This document shows, in pieces, positions 26,657 through 35,768 of a stretch of DNA of 64,000 nucleotides. Every line of letters starts with the position of its first letter. Within the stretch, counting starts at the first letter, position 1. The notes under the pieces were generated by a model, which ran no database searches, was not told the origin of the DNA, and saw only the letters and a program-made list of their open reading frames with translations. The DNA is from an uncultured Kordia sp. (GTDB lineage Bacteria; Bacteroidota; Bacteroidia; Flavobacteriales; Flavobacteriaceae), in assembly GCF_947489565.1 (NCBI RefSeq), contig NZ_CANLEA010000014.1, positions 124,001 through 188,000 on the forward strand, read 5' to 3'. A program made the position numbers and the translations under genes.

Positions 26657-28382
26657 GCTGCTTTTTTGCTATATAGTTTTCTATTCTAGATTCTAAAATT
26701 GATAAGGTAACCGTTCCTTCTTCTAAAATTACTTCATGAAACTCTCTAATATCAAATTTATCTCCCAATTCAGAAGCTGCTTTTTTACGCATTTCTCTTA
26801 TCTTGAGTTCGCCCATTTTATACGATAATGCTTGTCCAGGCCAAGAAATATATCGATCTGTTTCAGTGGTTACTTCATGTATTGACAATGCAGTATTTGC
26901 AGCCATATAATCAATGACTTGTTGACGTGTCCAACCTTTTGCATGAATTCCTGTATCTACTACCAATCTGCAAGCGCGCCACATTTCATAGGTTAACTGA
27001 CCAAATTTTTCATACTTGGTTGTATAAATATTCATTTCGTCAACTAAATACTCTGCGTACAATCCCCAACCTTCACCATAAGCAGACAAATATAAATTGC
27101 GCCTAAATTGTGGAATTGTTTCTGGCAATTCATTATTCAAAGATATTTGTAAATGATGTCCAGGAACTGCTTCATGCGCCGTTAAAGCTGGAATTGTATA
27201 TAAGGTTCTACTTGGCAGATTATAAGTATTTACCCAATAAAATCCTGCTGTCGTTTCACTTTGTGAAGGAGAATAACGTCCACCTGTATAATTTGGTGCA
27301 ATTGCAGCTGGTACAGGAACTACACCATACGGTTTTCTAGGTAATGTTTTAAAGAATTTTGGCAATTCAGCATCTATTCTTTTGGCAATATCTCTAGCAA
27401 ACATTAATAATTCTTTTGGCGTTTTTGCATAGAATTGTTCATCGGTTCTTAGAAATTGTAAGAAATCTGCAAAAGAACCTTTAAAACCCAATTCATCAAT
27501 AATTTTTTGCATTTCTGCTTTTATTCTAGCGACTTCTTTTAATCCAATATTATGGATATCTTCTGCCGTATACTCTGTACTTGTAGTATAATAATTGATT
27601 CTATTTTGATAAAATTCGGTTCCATTTGGTGTGGTATCGACACCTAAACCTTTTCTTGTATTTAAAAAATAGTCTTCCTCAAAAAAGGTTTTAATTTTTT
27701 TATATTGATTGATTGCATTTTTTTGAACACTGGCTTTTGCTATACTAATAATACTATCTTTTTCTTCTGTGGAAAGTGATGTTGGTAATTGACGAAAAGG
27801 TTTATAAAATTCGCTTTTAGTTACATCTGCAACAATATGTTTGTCATACGTATTTTCATATTCATAGAAAACAGCTTTGGGCTGCGATATACCTTCTTCA
27901 ATTCCTGCTTTCAGTAGGTTTATATTGTAATCTATCGAAAGTGGCAAACTATCTAAATCTGACAAATACGCATGTATATCATCCTTATTTTCTAAAACTC
28001 TATTCCCCATTTCGCCTAAGTTTAAGTGAAAAGCTATTTCATTTGTAATAGGGTTTAGGTACGATTTATAAGTGTTGTAATCTATTTTATCTTGTAAAAC
28101 AAACAACAGCAATTCTTTAGAAATTTTATCAGTTTCAGAGAGTCCATTTTCAGAAATTGCTGCTAGTTTTTCTTTTAAATCTGATGCAAAGTCAGCTTCA
28201 TTTTGGTAATATTGAATGGTTCTTTCTACAGATTCGTTTATTTTAAAATCATATACTCTGGGATGTTCATATTCTTGAATTAATGACTGTAATTGAGTAC
28301 TGTTATTAGTATTTAATGAAGTCTTTTTACAAGCTACGAAATGCAACAATACTAATAATCCAAAAAGTTTGATGATTTTCAT
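26649..28382 (-). CDS. DUF885-family lipoprotein, probable metallopeptidase
   Basis: 577 residues. A lipoprotein signal ends HFVAC (lipidated Cys18). The C-terminal half has the DUF885 signature TAHEAVPGHHLQIS (about residues 400-413), a zincin-like HExxxGHH motif, and further on a conserved GWGLYAEYL. Members are often annotated as peptidases. It is placed in the middle of the hydroxyproline operon, 3 bases after the dehydrogenase gene and overlapping the epimerase gene. A natural reading is that it cleaves hydroxyproline-containing peptides at the envelope before uptake. That role is inferred from context; the enzyme class is moderately well supported. Confidence 0.85.
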   Translation of the reverse strand: MKIIKLFGLLVLLHFVACKKTSLNTNNSTQLQSLIQEYEHPRVYDFKINESVERTIQYYQNEADFASDLKEKLAAISENGLSETDKISKELLLFVLQDKIDYNTYKSYLNPITNEIAFHLNLGEMGNRVLENKDDIHAYLSDLDSLPLSIDYNINLLKAGIEEGISQPKAVFYEYENTYDKHIVADVTKSEFYKPFRQLPTSLSTEEKDSIISIAKASVQKNAINQYKKIKTFFEEDYFLNTRKGLGVDTTPNGTEFYQNRINYYTTSTEYTAEDIHNIGLKEVARIKAEMQKIIDELGFKGSFADFLQFLRTDEQFYAKTPKELLMFARDIAKRIDAELPKFFKTLPRKPYGVVPVPAAIAPNYTGGRYSPSQSETTAGFYWVNTYNLPSRTLYTIPALTAHEAVPGHHLQISLNNELPETIPQFRRNLYLSAYGEGWGLYAEYLVDEMNIYTTKYEKFGQLTYEMWRACRLVVDTGIHAKGWTRQQVIDYMAANTALSIHEVTTETDRYISWPGQALSYKMGELKIREMRKKAASELGDKFDIREFHEVILEEGTVTLSILESRIENYIAKKQHE

Positions 28383-28385
28383 AGA

Positions 28386-29969
28386 TTAGAGTTTATCCGT
28401 TGTTTCTTGATCGTTTACCAAACGAAGAATTCCCAAAGGGTTTTCGTTTTTCAATTCGTCTGGCAAGAGTTCATTTGGCCAATCTTGATAGCTAAATGGT
28501 CGTACCCAACGTTTGATGGCATCTCTACCAACTGCCGTAAAACGACTGTCTGTCGATGCAGGATATGGTCCGCCGTGTAACATGGCAGGCACTACTTCCA
28601 CACCTGTAGGAACACCATTAAAAATAATACGTCCAACTCTGCTTGCCAATGCTTGCACAACACTTTCATAACTAGAAACTTCATTTTCCTCAGAAATGAT
28701 CGTTCCAGTTAACTGTCCTTCCAAATTGGCAATAATTTCTTCCAGCTCAGCCGCATTTTCACATTGAACTACTAGCGAAAATGGTCCGAACACTTCTTCA
28801 TGCAAGGTTTTATTTTCTAAAAATGTTTTTCCGTCAACAGTTGCAACAGCTTGCTGCGCATAGTTTTCTGTGACTGTTTCTGTGATTGCTGCAACAGTTA
28901 TTACATTATTTTGATCTAGTGCTTGCAGTTTATTATTCGTGTACGCTGCATGAATGTTAGGATGCAACATACATTTGGGTGCAATCTGTATAATTTCGTT
29001 TGATAAAGTATCAATAAAACTTGTAAGACCTTCGCTTTTTATTCCTAAAATCAATCCTGGATTGGTACAGAATTGTCCCGTTCCTAAAGTGATAGAACCT
29101 GCGTAAGTTTTTGCCCAAGTTTCCGCTTTTGTTTCCAATGATTTTGGTAAGAATACAACAGGATTAATGCTTCCCATTTCTGCAAATACAGGAATTGGCT
29201 CTGGACGTTTGGCTGCTAAATCTAACAATGCGCGTCCACCGCGAATACTTCCTGTAAATCCAACTCCTTTTACTTTTGGATGTGCTACTAATTGTTGTCC
29301 GACTTCAATTCCGCTACTATTCAAGTTTGAAAATACGCCGTTTGGCATGTCTGTTTTCTCTGCTGCTTTTTGAATCGCAGAAGCGACCAATTCACCTGTT
29401 CCTGCGTGCATAGGATGCGATTTTACAATAACTGGACAACCAGAAGCTAGTGCCGAAGCCGTATCGCCACCAGCTGTAGAATATGCTAATGGAAAATTAC
29501 TCGCACCAAAAACTACAATTGGTCCAATAGGCACTAACATTTTTCGTACATCTACTCTTGGTCTTGGTTCTCGATTGGGTTGTGCAGGATCAATGCGTGC
29601 TTCTACCCACGAACCTTCTTCAACCAATGCTGCAAAAGTTCGCAACTGTCCAATAGTTCTTCCACGTTCACCTTTGGCGCGTCCTTCTGGTAATCCGCTT
29701 TCAGACATATACGTTTGTACTAATTCATCATCTAATGCCAAAATTTCGTCTGCAATTGCATTCAAAAATGCTGCTTTCTTGGGTCCAGAAATGGTTTGAA
29801 ATTCTTTAAAAGCTTCCGAAGCTAAATTGACAGCTTCTTCAATTTCTTCCGCAGTTGCTTCTGTAAAAGTCGTTTCGTTTTCCGAATTACTTTTCGGATT
29901 ATAGGTTTTGTAGGTAATCGTTCCTTTGCCAGAAAGCGAGTTTCCGATATAGTTTTTTCCTGTGATCAT
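28386..29969 (-). CDS. 2,5-dioxopentanoate (alpha-ketoglutarate semialdehyde) dehydrogenase
   Basis: 527 residues of the aldehyde dehydrogenase superfamily, NADP-type KGSA dehydrogenase branch. Visible motifs are FGASNFP (154-160), the nucleotide loop GFTGSIRGG (about 237-245), catalytic Glu264 in AEMGSINP, and nucleophile Cys301 in GQFCTNPG. It oxidises alpha-ketoglutarate semialdehyde to 2-oxoglutarate, the last step of hydroxyproline breakdown, and sits in the operon with the deaminase that makes this substrate. The ALFNGxPTG-like region near the C-terminus (FNGVPTGVEV) also fits this branch. Cytoplasmic. Confidence 0.92.
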   Translation of the reverse strand: MITGKNYIGNSLSGKGTITYKTYNPKSNSENETTFTEATAEEIEEAVNLASEAFKEFQTISGPKKAAFLNAIADEILALDDELVQTYMSESGLPEGRAKGERGRTIGQLRTFAALVEEGSWVEARIDPAQPNREPRPRVDVRKMLVPIGPIVVFGASNFPLAYSTAGGDTASALASGCPVIVKSHPMHAGTGELVASAIQKAAEKTDMPNGVFSNLNSSGIEVGQQLVAHPKVKGVGFTGSIRGGRALLDLAAKRPEPIPVFAEMGSINPVVFLPKSLETKAETWAKTYAGSITLGTGQFCTNPGLILGIKSEGLTSFIDTLSNEIIQIAPKCMLHPNIHAAYTNNKLQALDQNNVITVAAITETVTENYAQQAVATVDGKTFLENKTLHEEVFGPFSLVVQCENAAELEEIIANLEGQLTGTIISEENEVSSYESVVQALASRVGRIIFNGVPTGVEVVPAMLHGGPYPASTDSRFTAVGRDAIKRWVRPFSYQDWPNELLPDELKNENPLGILRLVNDQETTDKL

Positions 29970-30186
29970 GCGTTGTGTTTTGTGTTTCTCTTTAGTAAAG
30001 AAAATGTACTTTTTTGAAAATACTAAAAGTGTGACTCAAATCCTAAATTTCTACCAAGGCTTTAGAAATTTGTAACGGATTTGACTCAACACTTCGCTAA
30101 AAAATGAACCTTGGAGTAACAGTTAACTATTCAACTTTTTATGATATTTGTACTGCTGTTACAGTTTAGCACTCATTTTAATTTTT

Positions 30187-31107
30187 CTACAAATACTGTT
30201 TATACTCTGGTAATTTTGGACGTTCTTCTAGTCCTTTTCGTATCACTTCAAGAACATGCGCTCTTTCTTCTCCAAATAAAGGCAATCTTGGTTCGCGTAC
30301 TTGTTCCGTTCCTATTCCCGTAGCTACTTCAGCCAGTTTTATATTTTGTACCAACTTGGTGTTGATATCTAATTCCAATAATGGTAAAAACCAACGATAC
30401 AATTCGACAGCTTCGTCAATTTTTCCAGCTTTTGCTAAAGCATAAATAGCGACAGTTTCTGCTGGAAATGCACATACTAAACCTGCAACCCAACCATCTG
30501 CGCCCATTAATAAACTTTCTAAAGCCAGTGTATCTACGCCTGATAAAATAGCCAATCGATCGCCAAAACGTTTTTTGATACGTGTAATGTTTGAGATATC
30601 ACGTGTCGATTCTTTCACCGCTTGAATATTTGGACATTCTTCTAGTAATTCGTCAAACATATCTAAGGTCACTTCAATGCCATAATCTACAGGATTATTG
30701 TAAATCATAATTGGTAAATCAGTACTATGAGCAATCGCTTTAAAGTATGCAACTGTTTCTCTTCCATCTGCTTTGTAGCGCATTGGAGGAAGTACCATTA
30801 AACCACTAGCGCCATCTTCTTTTGCTTGTTTTGCAACTTCTTTTGCAGTAGTCGTAGCTTGCTCAGCTATGTTTATAATTACAGGAACTTTTCCTGCTAC
30901 AATTTTTACAGTTTCTCTGACTAAAATTCGTTTTTCATCATTCGTCAATGTGCTAGCTTCTCCTAAAGTTCCTCCAAGAATAATTCCATGCACTCCAGCA
31001 TCTAATTGTGCTGCAATGTTTACAGCAAACATGTTTAAATCGAGTTGATCATTTTCTGTAAACTTTGTGGTAACGGCTGGCATTACGCCTTTCCAATTAA
31101 TTGTCAT
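30187..31107 (-). CDS. 1-pyrroline-4-hydroxy-2-carboxylate deaminase (DHDPS/NAL family)
   Basis: 306 residues of the dihydrodipicolinate synthase/N-acetylneuraminate lyase family. It has GGTLGEASTL (45-54), the catalytic Tyr136 in IYNNPVDYG and the Schiff-base Lys165 in AVKESTRD. In this operon the expected reaction is deamination and dehydration of 1-pyrroline-4-hydroxy-2-carboxylate to alpha-ketoglutarate semialdehyde. It is the first gene of the leftward operon, divergent from the AraC-type regulator. The 217-bp gap to the next gene contains no ORF. Family certain; exact substrate from context. Confidence 0.88.
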   Translation of the reverse strand: MTINWKGVMPAVTTKFTENDQLDLNMFAVNIAAQLDAGVHGIILGGTLGEASTLTNDEKRILVRETVKIVAGKVPVIINIAEQATTTAKEVAKQAKEDGASGLMVLPPMRYKADGRETVAYFKAIAHSTDLPIMIYNNPVDYGIEVTLDMFDELLEECPNIQAVKESTRDISNITRIKKRFGDRLAILSGVDTLALESLLMGADGWVAGLVCAFPAETVAIYALAKAGKIDEAVELYRWFLPLLELDINTKLVQNIKLAEVATGIGTEQVREPRLPLFGEERAHVLEVIRKGLEERPKLPEYKQYL

Positions 31108-31271
31108 AAGTTTTGTTTTGGTTATTATAACTCTAATTTTGGTTGGTGTAAAAGTACTTTTCTTCTTGAGCTTAAGAATGGTAGATATTATCCATTTTTA
31201 ATACTATTTTATCCTATTTTTTATTTAAAAACACTTTATTAGAATAATTTTTGCAAATTTGTAATCGAAAG

Positions 31272-32117
31272 ATGAAGATTCTACCTTTTAAAATACCAAA
31301 AGCAGAAAGCGATATTTTAATCGTTCAGCAAGATCGTGGACGTACGTTTTACGAGCAACTGCATCAACATGAAGAAATTCAGCTTTCGTATATTATTTCG
31401 GGAAGAGGCACTTTCATTGTGGGAGACACTATTCGTGATTTTCAATCCAATGATATTATTTTGTTTGGAAGTAATGTGCCGCATGTATTTAGAACTGATT
31501 CGGAAACTGATGAGGATTCCTATATGATTTCTTTATTCTTTACAAATGATAGTTTTGGGGAAGGATTTTTTGAGGTTCCAAAACTTCAAAAAGCACAACA
31601 ACTATTGAGTGATGCTAACTTTGGAGTGAAATTTACTGAGCATCAAAGCTATCTAGAGTTATTATTTACAAATATTGTACAACAGCATACGATGCAACAG
31701 TTTTCAACTTTTTTTGAGATACTTTCTATTTTGACACAATCGGATTATGAGACTGTTTCCTCTTTTATCAATACCAAAAACTATACGGACGATGAAGGAA
31801 AACGCATGAGTGCTGTTTTTGAATTTGTGATGAATAATTTTGATCAGAAAATTATCTTGGAAGATGTGGCTACGATTGCCAATATGACGCCAAATGCCTT
31901 TTGCAAATACTTTAAACAACGTACCAATAAAACCTTTTTTAAGTTTTTAACCGAAGTAAGAATTGAAAACGCTTGTAAGTTTTTGACCAATGCTACACCA
32001 TTGTCTATTGCAGACATTGCGTACCATTGCGGATTCTTTAATGTGTCAAACTTTAATCGGAAGTTTAAAGAAATAAAAGGTGTCACGCCTACTGCGTTTC
32101 GGAAGAAGGTTTTTTAA
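31272..32117 (+). CDS. AraC-family regulator, probable control of hydroxyproline operon
   Basis: 281 residues. An N-terminal cupin-like ligand domain (about 10-150; HQHEEIQLSYIISGRGTFIVGD) is followed by a C-terminal double HTH (about 180-280; ATIANMTPNAFCKYFKQRTN, then IADIAYHCGFFNVSNFNRKF and KGVTPTAFRKK). ATG 31272 is preferred over a TTG at 31251. It is transcribed divergently from the hydroxyproline deaminase gene, with 164 bp between starts, the usual arrangement for a local activator. The inducer is probably hydroxyproline or an intermediate, by inference. Confidence 0.9.
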   Translation: MKILPFKIPKAESDILIVQQDRGRTFYEQLHQHEEIQLSYIISGRGTFIVGDTIRDFQSNDIILFGSNVPHVFRTDSETDEDSYMISLFFTNDSFGEGFFEVPKLQKAQQLLSDANFGVKFTEHQSYLELLFTNIVQQHTMQQFSTFFEILSILTQSDYETVSSFINTKNYTDDEGKRMSAVFEFVMNNFDQKIILEDVATIANMTPNAFCKYFKQRTNKTFFKFLTEVRIENACKFLTNATPLSIADIAYHCGFFNVSNFNRKFKEIKGVTPTAFRKKVF

Positions 32118-32684
32118 GTTTTGAATGTTAAATGTTGAATTGCTTTTTTACGTCATCACGAGGAAGTATGACAAAGTGATCTGTTTCTAGAATAACAGAT
32201 AGCTTCATTGCATTCGCTATGACGTATCGGATTTTTCTTTGTCACGAATTCAAGAATGTATTTGTTGTTGTTCCTTTTGTGGCATATTGAGTGTAATTGA
32301 AATGTTGAATTATTAATTTTAAATTATTATTTACGGCATTATGAGGAAGTATGACGAAATAATTTGCTTCTAAATTCACAATTGGTTTTCTTTCTTTTTG
32401 TCACGAATTCACGAATGTTTTTGTTGTTATTCTGTGTGTTATATTTTCCACAGTCGAAATGTTAAGTTACTCTCAGCATCTCTTCGAGTGATTTTTCAAA
32501 ATAAAATGAAGAAAAATTGTATCGAGAAGTACTCTGAAATTCCTAGCAGCTCTCGATACAAGATTTCTTTGAAATCTCACTCGATCTGACTTTTTAGGTA
32601 TCAAAAACACTATTAAATCTTCCTTAAACTGCAACAAATCTTCAAAGAGATCGTCTATATTTATAAGTCATCAATCAAAATACC
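32118..32684. repeat. Repeat-filled intergenic region
   Basis: 567 bp without a credible gene. It holds a REP-like element at 32151-32224 (CGTCAT...ATGACG ends, inner ATCTGTT/AACAGAT stem), a partial copy at 32333-32370, and a paired element beginning TCACGAATTCA at about 32242 and 32401. Together these make a diverged tandem duplication of about 160-190 bp. At 32484-32584 is a nested palindrome (TCGAGTGA/TCACTCGA enclosing TGTATCGAGA/TCTCGATACA) whose relative lies at 34762-34877. Confidence 0.7.
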
Positions 32685-33653
32685 ATGCGAAAACGAATCT
32701 TTATCACGTTGGTTTTCTTTTTTAGTTTAAATTTTATTTGGGCAAATGAAGAAGAAAATCCTATTGAAATTCTGTTTCCAAAAGCAGAGTTTCTCAATCA
32801 GTATACCGCGCGTATTCCTTTTAAAGTTATTGATCAATTGATTGTCGTAGAAGCCGAATTCCTAAACCAAAAAGGTGATTTTATCATCGATACTGGTTCG
32901 GAGCGACTGGTTTTAAACAAAAATCATTTCCCGAAAGGACAACGACTCACCAAGAAAAAAGGAAAAACGACCGGCGTCACACGCATCATAGATCAACCCT
33001 ATGAACGAAAACTCAGCGAGTTTATCCTACACAACTTTAGTTTGAAAAATAGAAAGTCTGATGTTATTGATCTTTCACACATTGAAAGAAGCAAAAAAAT
33101 GCACTTGCTCGGTATTATAGGTTACGATATTTTAAAGGATTACGAAGTGTTTATCGATCTGTATCTAAACCAAATTACACTGTCATTGGTAGATAAAAAC
33201 GGAGATAAACTCGATAAAAAAGTATATGCCGAAGAAATTATAGATACATTAGATTTTGACTTAAAAAAGCATACGATTGTTGTTTCAGGCTTTGTCAATA
33301 ACCAAAAAGTACGGTTTGCGTTGGATACTGGTGCAGAATTCAATCAACTGAATAAAAATAGCAACCAAAAGATTCTCAAAAAATTCCGTCCCATCAAACG
33401 CTTGACAATGGTTGGCGCAGGAAATAAAAAGATTCGTGTCTTGGCAGGAAAATTGTATGATTTCCGATTGAACGAACGTATCGGTGTTGGACCAATGTAT
33501 ACCATTGTTACCAATCTTCGGAAAATGAGAGAAGCGTACGGAACTTCAGTAGATGGCGTGCTCGGATATGAGTTTTTAAAATACAAGCGTACCATTATTA
33601 ATTATAAAAAAGAAAAGTTATATTTCATCAAATCGCCTATATTTAGACCGTGA
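32685..33653 (+). CDS. Secreted retropepsin-like aspartyl protease
   Basis: 322 residues with a signal peptide (about 1-20). There are two aspartyl-protease half-domains: the first with FIIDTGSERLVLN (Asp69) and LLGIIGYDIL as the flap/closing strand, the second with FALDTGAEFNQLN (Asp214) and DGVLGYEFLKY. Two DTG motifs in one chain suggest an intramolecular pepsin-like dimer of clan AA rather than a homodimer. It is likely periplasmic. Its stop overlaps the GTG start of the next gene (GTGA), so the two are co-translated. Substrate unknown. Confidence 0.82.
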   Translation: MRKRIFITLVFFFSLNFIWANEEENPIEILFPKAEFLNQYTARIPFKVIDQLIVVEAEFLNQKGDFIIDTGSERLVLNKNHFPKGQRLTKKKGKTTGVTRIIDQPYERKLSEFILHNFSLKNRKSDVIDLSHIERSKKMHLLGIIGYDILKDYEVFIDLYLNQITLSLVDKNGDKLDKKVYAEEIIDTLDFDLKKHTIVVSGFVNNQKVRFALDTGAEFNQLNKNSNQKILKKFRPIKRLTMVGAGNKKIRVLAGKLYDFRLNERIGVGPMYTIVTNLRKMREAYGTSVDGVLGYEFLKYKRTIINYKKEKLYFIKSPIFRP

Positions 33654-34621
33654 ATCAAACGATTAAACATATCATCATTCTCCTAAGCTTGTGTATTTCG
33701 GCAAGTATGTTTGCGCAAAAAAAGACGCAAGGATATCGTGTGGAAGGTGATGAAGTTGTATTTACGTTTGACAAACGTGATTATAAAGAAGTGACGCACG
33801 GACTTTCGCAACATCGAAAATCTATTGACGATAAAGACCTAGCTATTGAAATGATTGCCGTTGCAGGCGAATTCAACAATTGGTCACAAGATAAATGGAT
33901 CATGACTAAGATTGATGAAAATCGATATGAATTCCGTAAAAAAATGGCTGATTTTACAGATGAATTTTCATGGGAATTCAAATTTGTCATCAACGAACAT
34001 TATTGGGCTGAGCCAGAAGGAGATATTGAAAACATTACAGATGCCAAAAATGAATACGGTTCTGATTTGCATGTATACAACCTAAAAATGTATACGGCAC
34101 ATATTTCGGAAGATGGCAATACGACTTTCTTCTTAAAAGGCTATCACAAAGCAAAGAATGTGGTGGTAAGTGGTTCGTTCAATAAGTGGAATGAACAGCT
34201 GTTTAAAATGAAAAAAGTCCAAGATGGTTGGTATTTGACTGTACAGCTGAAGCCTGGCGTATACGAATATAAGTTCATTGTAGATTCTATTTGGATTGAA
34301 GATGAAGCAAATCCTGATAAGAAACCGAATGAATTTGGAGAATTCAACTCGTTAATTGAAGTCAAAGCATATTATACGTTTAAACTCCGCGGTCATAAAA
34401 ACGCAAAAAAAGTATTGCTTTCCGGAACTTTTAATGATTGGTCAAAAGATGGTTTAAAAATGACCAAAACAGATTATGGCTGGAAACTTTCTGTATTACT
34501 TTCTGGCGGAAAACATCAATATAAATTTATTGTAGACAACCAATGGATACTGGATCCTGACAATCCTGTGAAAGAATACGATTTTCATGGAAATATCAAT
34601 TCTGTGTGTATGGTTCGGTAG
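33650..34621 (+). CDS. Secreted protein with three CBM48/AMPK-type glycogen-binding-like domains
   Basis: 323 residues. The start is GTG at 33650, overlapping the previous stop. It is chosen because the signal peptide (MNQTIKHIIILLSLCISASMFAQ) begins there and no ATG is available. Three beta-sandwich units follow: about 60-145 (VAGEFNNWSQDKWIMTKI), 155-240 (VSGSFNKWNEQLFKMKKV) and 250-323 (LSGTFNDWSKDGLKMTK), each with the FNxW and YKFIVD motifs of the AMPK/isoamylase N-terminal CBM family. No catalytic domain is attached. Coupling to the aspartyl protease suggests a joint envelope role, but it is not known what they act on. Confidence 0.82.
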   Translation: MNQTIKHIIILLSLCISASMFAQKKTQGYRVEGDEVVFTFDKRDYKEVTHGLSQHRKSIDDKDLAIEMIAVAGEFNNWSQDKWIMTKIDENRYEFRKKMADFTDEFSWEFKFVINEHYWAEPEGDIENITDAKNEYGSDLHVYNLKMYTAHISEDGNTTFFLKGYHKAKNVVVSGSFNKWNEQLFKMKKVQDGWYLTVQLKPGVYEYKFIVDSIWIEDEANPDKKPNEFGEFNSLIEVKAYYTFKLRGHKNAKKVLLSGTFNDWSKDGLKMTKTDYGWKLSVLLSGGKHQYKFIVDNQWILDPDNPVKEYDFHGNINSVCMVR

Positions 34622-34934
34622 TTTTTTAGACTTTTTAGATTTTTAGAACTGTTAGACTTCTTAGACTTACTTAGACTTAAACTACTACTATTATTATTCT
34701 ATAGAAGCTGTCATTCCTGTGTAGGCAGGAATTCAGATTAAATCGAAATAGATGAAACATCACTTCGAGTGATTTTTTGGAATACAATGAAGAAAAATAG
34801 TATCGAGAAGTACCTTGAAAATTGAATTAAATCTAGATACAACAAATCGTTGATTCCTCACTCAATCTGACAATTTTAATTCCTTCAACTTCTTCCCTAT
34901 CAAATTATAATTCTCAAAAAAATTGATAAAAAAA
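34622..34934. repeat. Intergenic region with T/AGACTT microrepeats and dispersed palindromes
   Basis: Holds irregular TTAGACTT-type microrepeats (34621-34680), a perfect palindrome ATTCCTG-N6-CAGGAAT (34713-34732), and a copy of the CGAGTGATTTTT...TATCGAGAAGTAC element (34762-34877) also found at 32484-32584. No gene is seen. Confidence 0.6.
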
Positions 34935-34980
34935 TTGCGTAACCAAATAGTTACATATATATTTGTAACCGAAAAGTTAC
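34935..34980 (+). promoter_or_regulatory. ArsR promoter with two 16-bp operators
   Basis: A -33 TTG (34935-34937) and a -7 box TATATTTG (34958-34965), 20 bp apart, fit the Bacteroidetes promoter. Two inverted-repeat operators GTAACC-N4-(A/G)GTTAC-like, 34939-34954 and 34965-34980, start 26 bp apart. One lies between the boxes and one begins at the -7 box. This is a strong sign of autorepression by the ArsR protein encoded just downstream. Confidence 0.75.
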
Positions 34981-34987
34981 ATAAATT

Positions 34988-35323
34988 ATGAGAAGAGATG
35001 TTTTTCAAGCCATTGCCGATCCAGTTCGAAGAGATATTATTGAACTGTTAGCCCAAGAAACTTTGACCGTTAATTCTATTGCGGAAAAGTTTGAGGTAAG
35101 TCGTCCTGCAATTTCAAAGCATTTAAAGATTTTGAAAGAATGTGAAATCATTCGCATAGAACAGCAAGGAAGACAGCGTTTTTGTATGATTCAACCCAAA
35201 AAATTAATTCCAGCTTTTTTATGGATTGATCAATACAAGCAATTATGGGAAGACCGACTTGATAATTTTGAAAACTACTTACACGAATTACAATCTAAAA
35301 ACAACAAAGATGAACTATCCTGA
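34988..35323 (+). CDS. ArsR-family winged-helix repressor
   Basis: 111 residues, nearly all a winged HTH: FQAIADPVRRDIIELLA, then the recognition region VSRPAISKHLKILKECEII. There are no metal-binding cysteine pairs of the ArsR/SmtB type. It belongs to the large group that pairs with AHSA1/SRPBCC genes and responds to unknown signals. The ATG lies eight bases after the second operator. The downstream AHSA1 gene overlaps its end by 14 bases, so the two form one operon. Confidence 0.92.
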   Translation: MRRDVFQAIADPVRRDIIELLAQETLTVNSIAEKFEVSRPAISKHLKILKECEIIRIEQQGRQRFCMIQPKKLIPAFLWIDQYKQLWEDRLDNFENYLHELQSKNNKDELS

Positions 35324-35759
35324 AAACCGTACTATTACTATTGAAAGAACGTTTAATGCACCTTTAGCACTCGTTTGGGAAGCTTGGACACAACCTGAAC
35401 ATATTGCCTCTTGGTGGGCACCAAATGGAATGAAATTAGATATTGTAGAACATAACTTTGTCGCTGGTGGAAAGTGGAAATTTTGCATGCCAATGCCCGA
35501 TGGAAACCAATTTATTTCAGAAGGAATTTACCAAGAGATCATTCCACAAGAAAAGATCGTTTTTACTGCAGATTTTAAACCAATGACGGAAAATGTTGAA
35601 ATTCATGCGTTGTTTAAAGCAGATGGTGACAAAACTCACTTTACGTTCCATGTGATTCATGAAACTGAAGCATATTGCCGTCAACAAGAAAAAATGGGGA
35701 TTTACAATGGTTGGGGAAGTGCTTTCGATCGTTTAGAAGGATTTTTGGATGTAAATTAG
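35310..35759 (+). CDS. AHSA1/SRPBCC-domain protein
   Basis: 149 residues from ATG 35310; longer in-frame options run into the ArsR gene and lack family similarity. It has the activator-of-Hsp90-like fold signature: ERTFNAPLALVWEAWTQPEHIASWWAPNG at the start and a C-terminal helix NGWGSAFDRLEGFL. These small hydrophobic-cavity proteins may bind a ligand or act as a lyase-like cyclase/chaperone; no specific function is assigned. It is co-transcribed with the ArsR repressor. YybA/YndB-type ArsR-AHSA1 pairs are common in bacteria. Confidence 0.9.
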   Translation: MNYPENRTITIERTFNAPLALVWEAWTQPEHIASWWAPNGMKLDIVEHNFVAGGKWKFCMPMPDGNQFISEGIYQEIIPQEKIVFTADFKPMTENVEIHALFKADGDKTHFTFHVIHETEAYCRQQEKMGIYNGWGSAFDRLEGFLDVN

Positions 35760-35768
35760 AACTTGATT

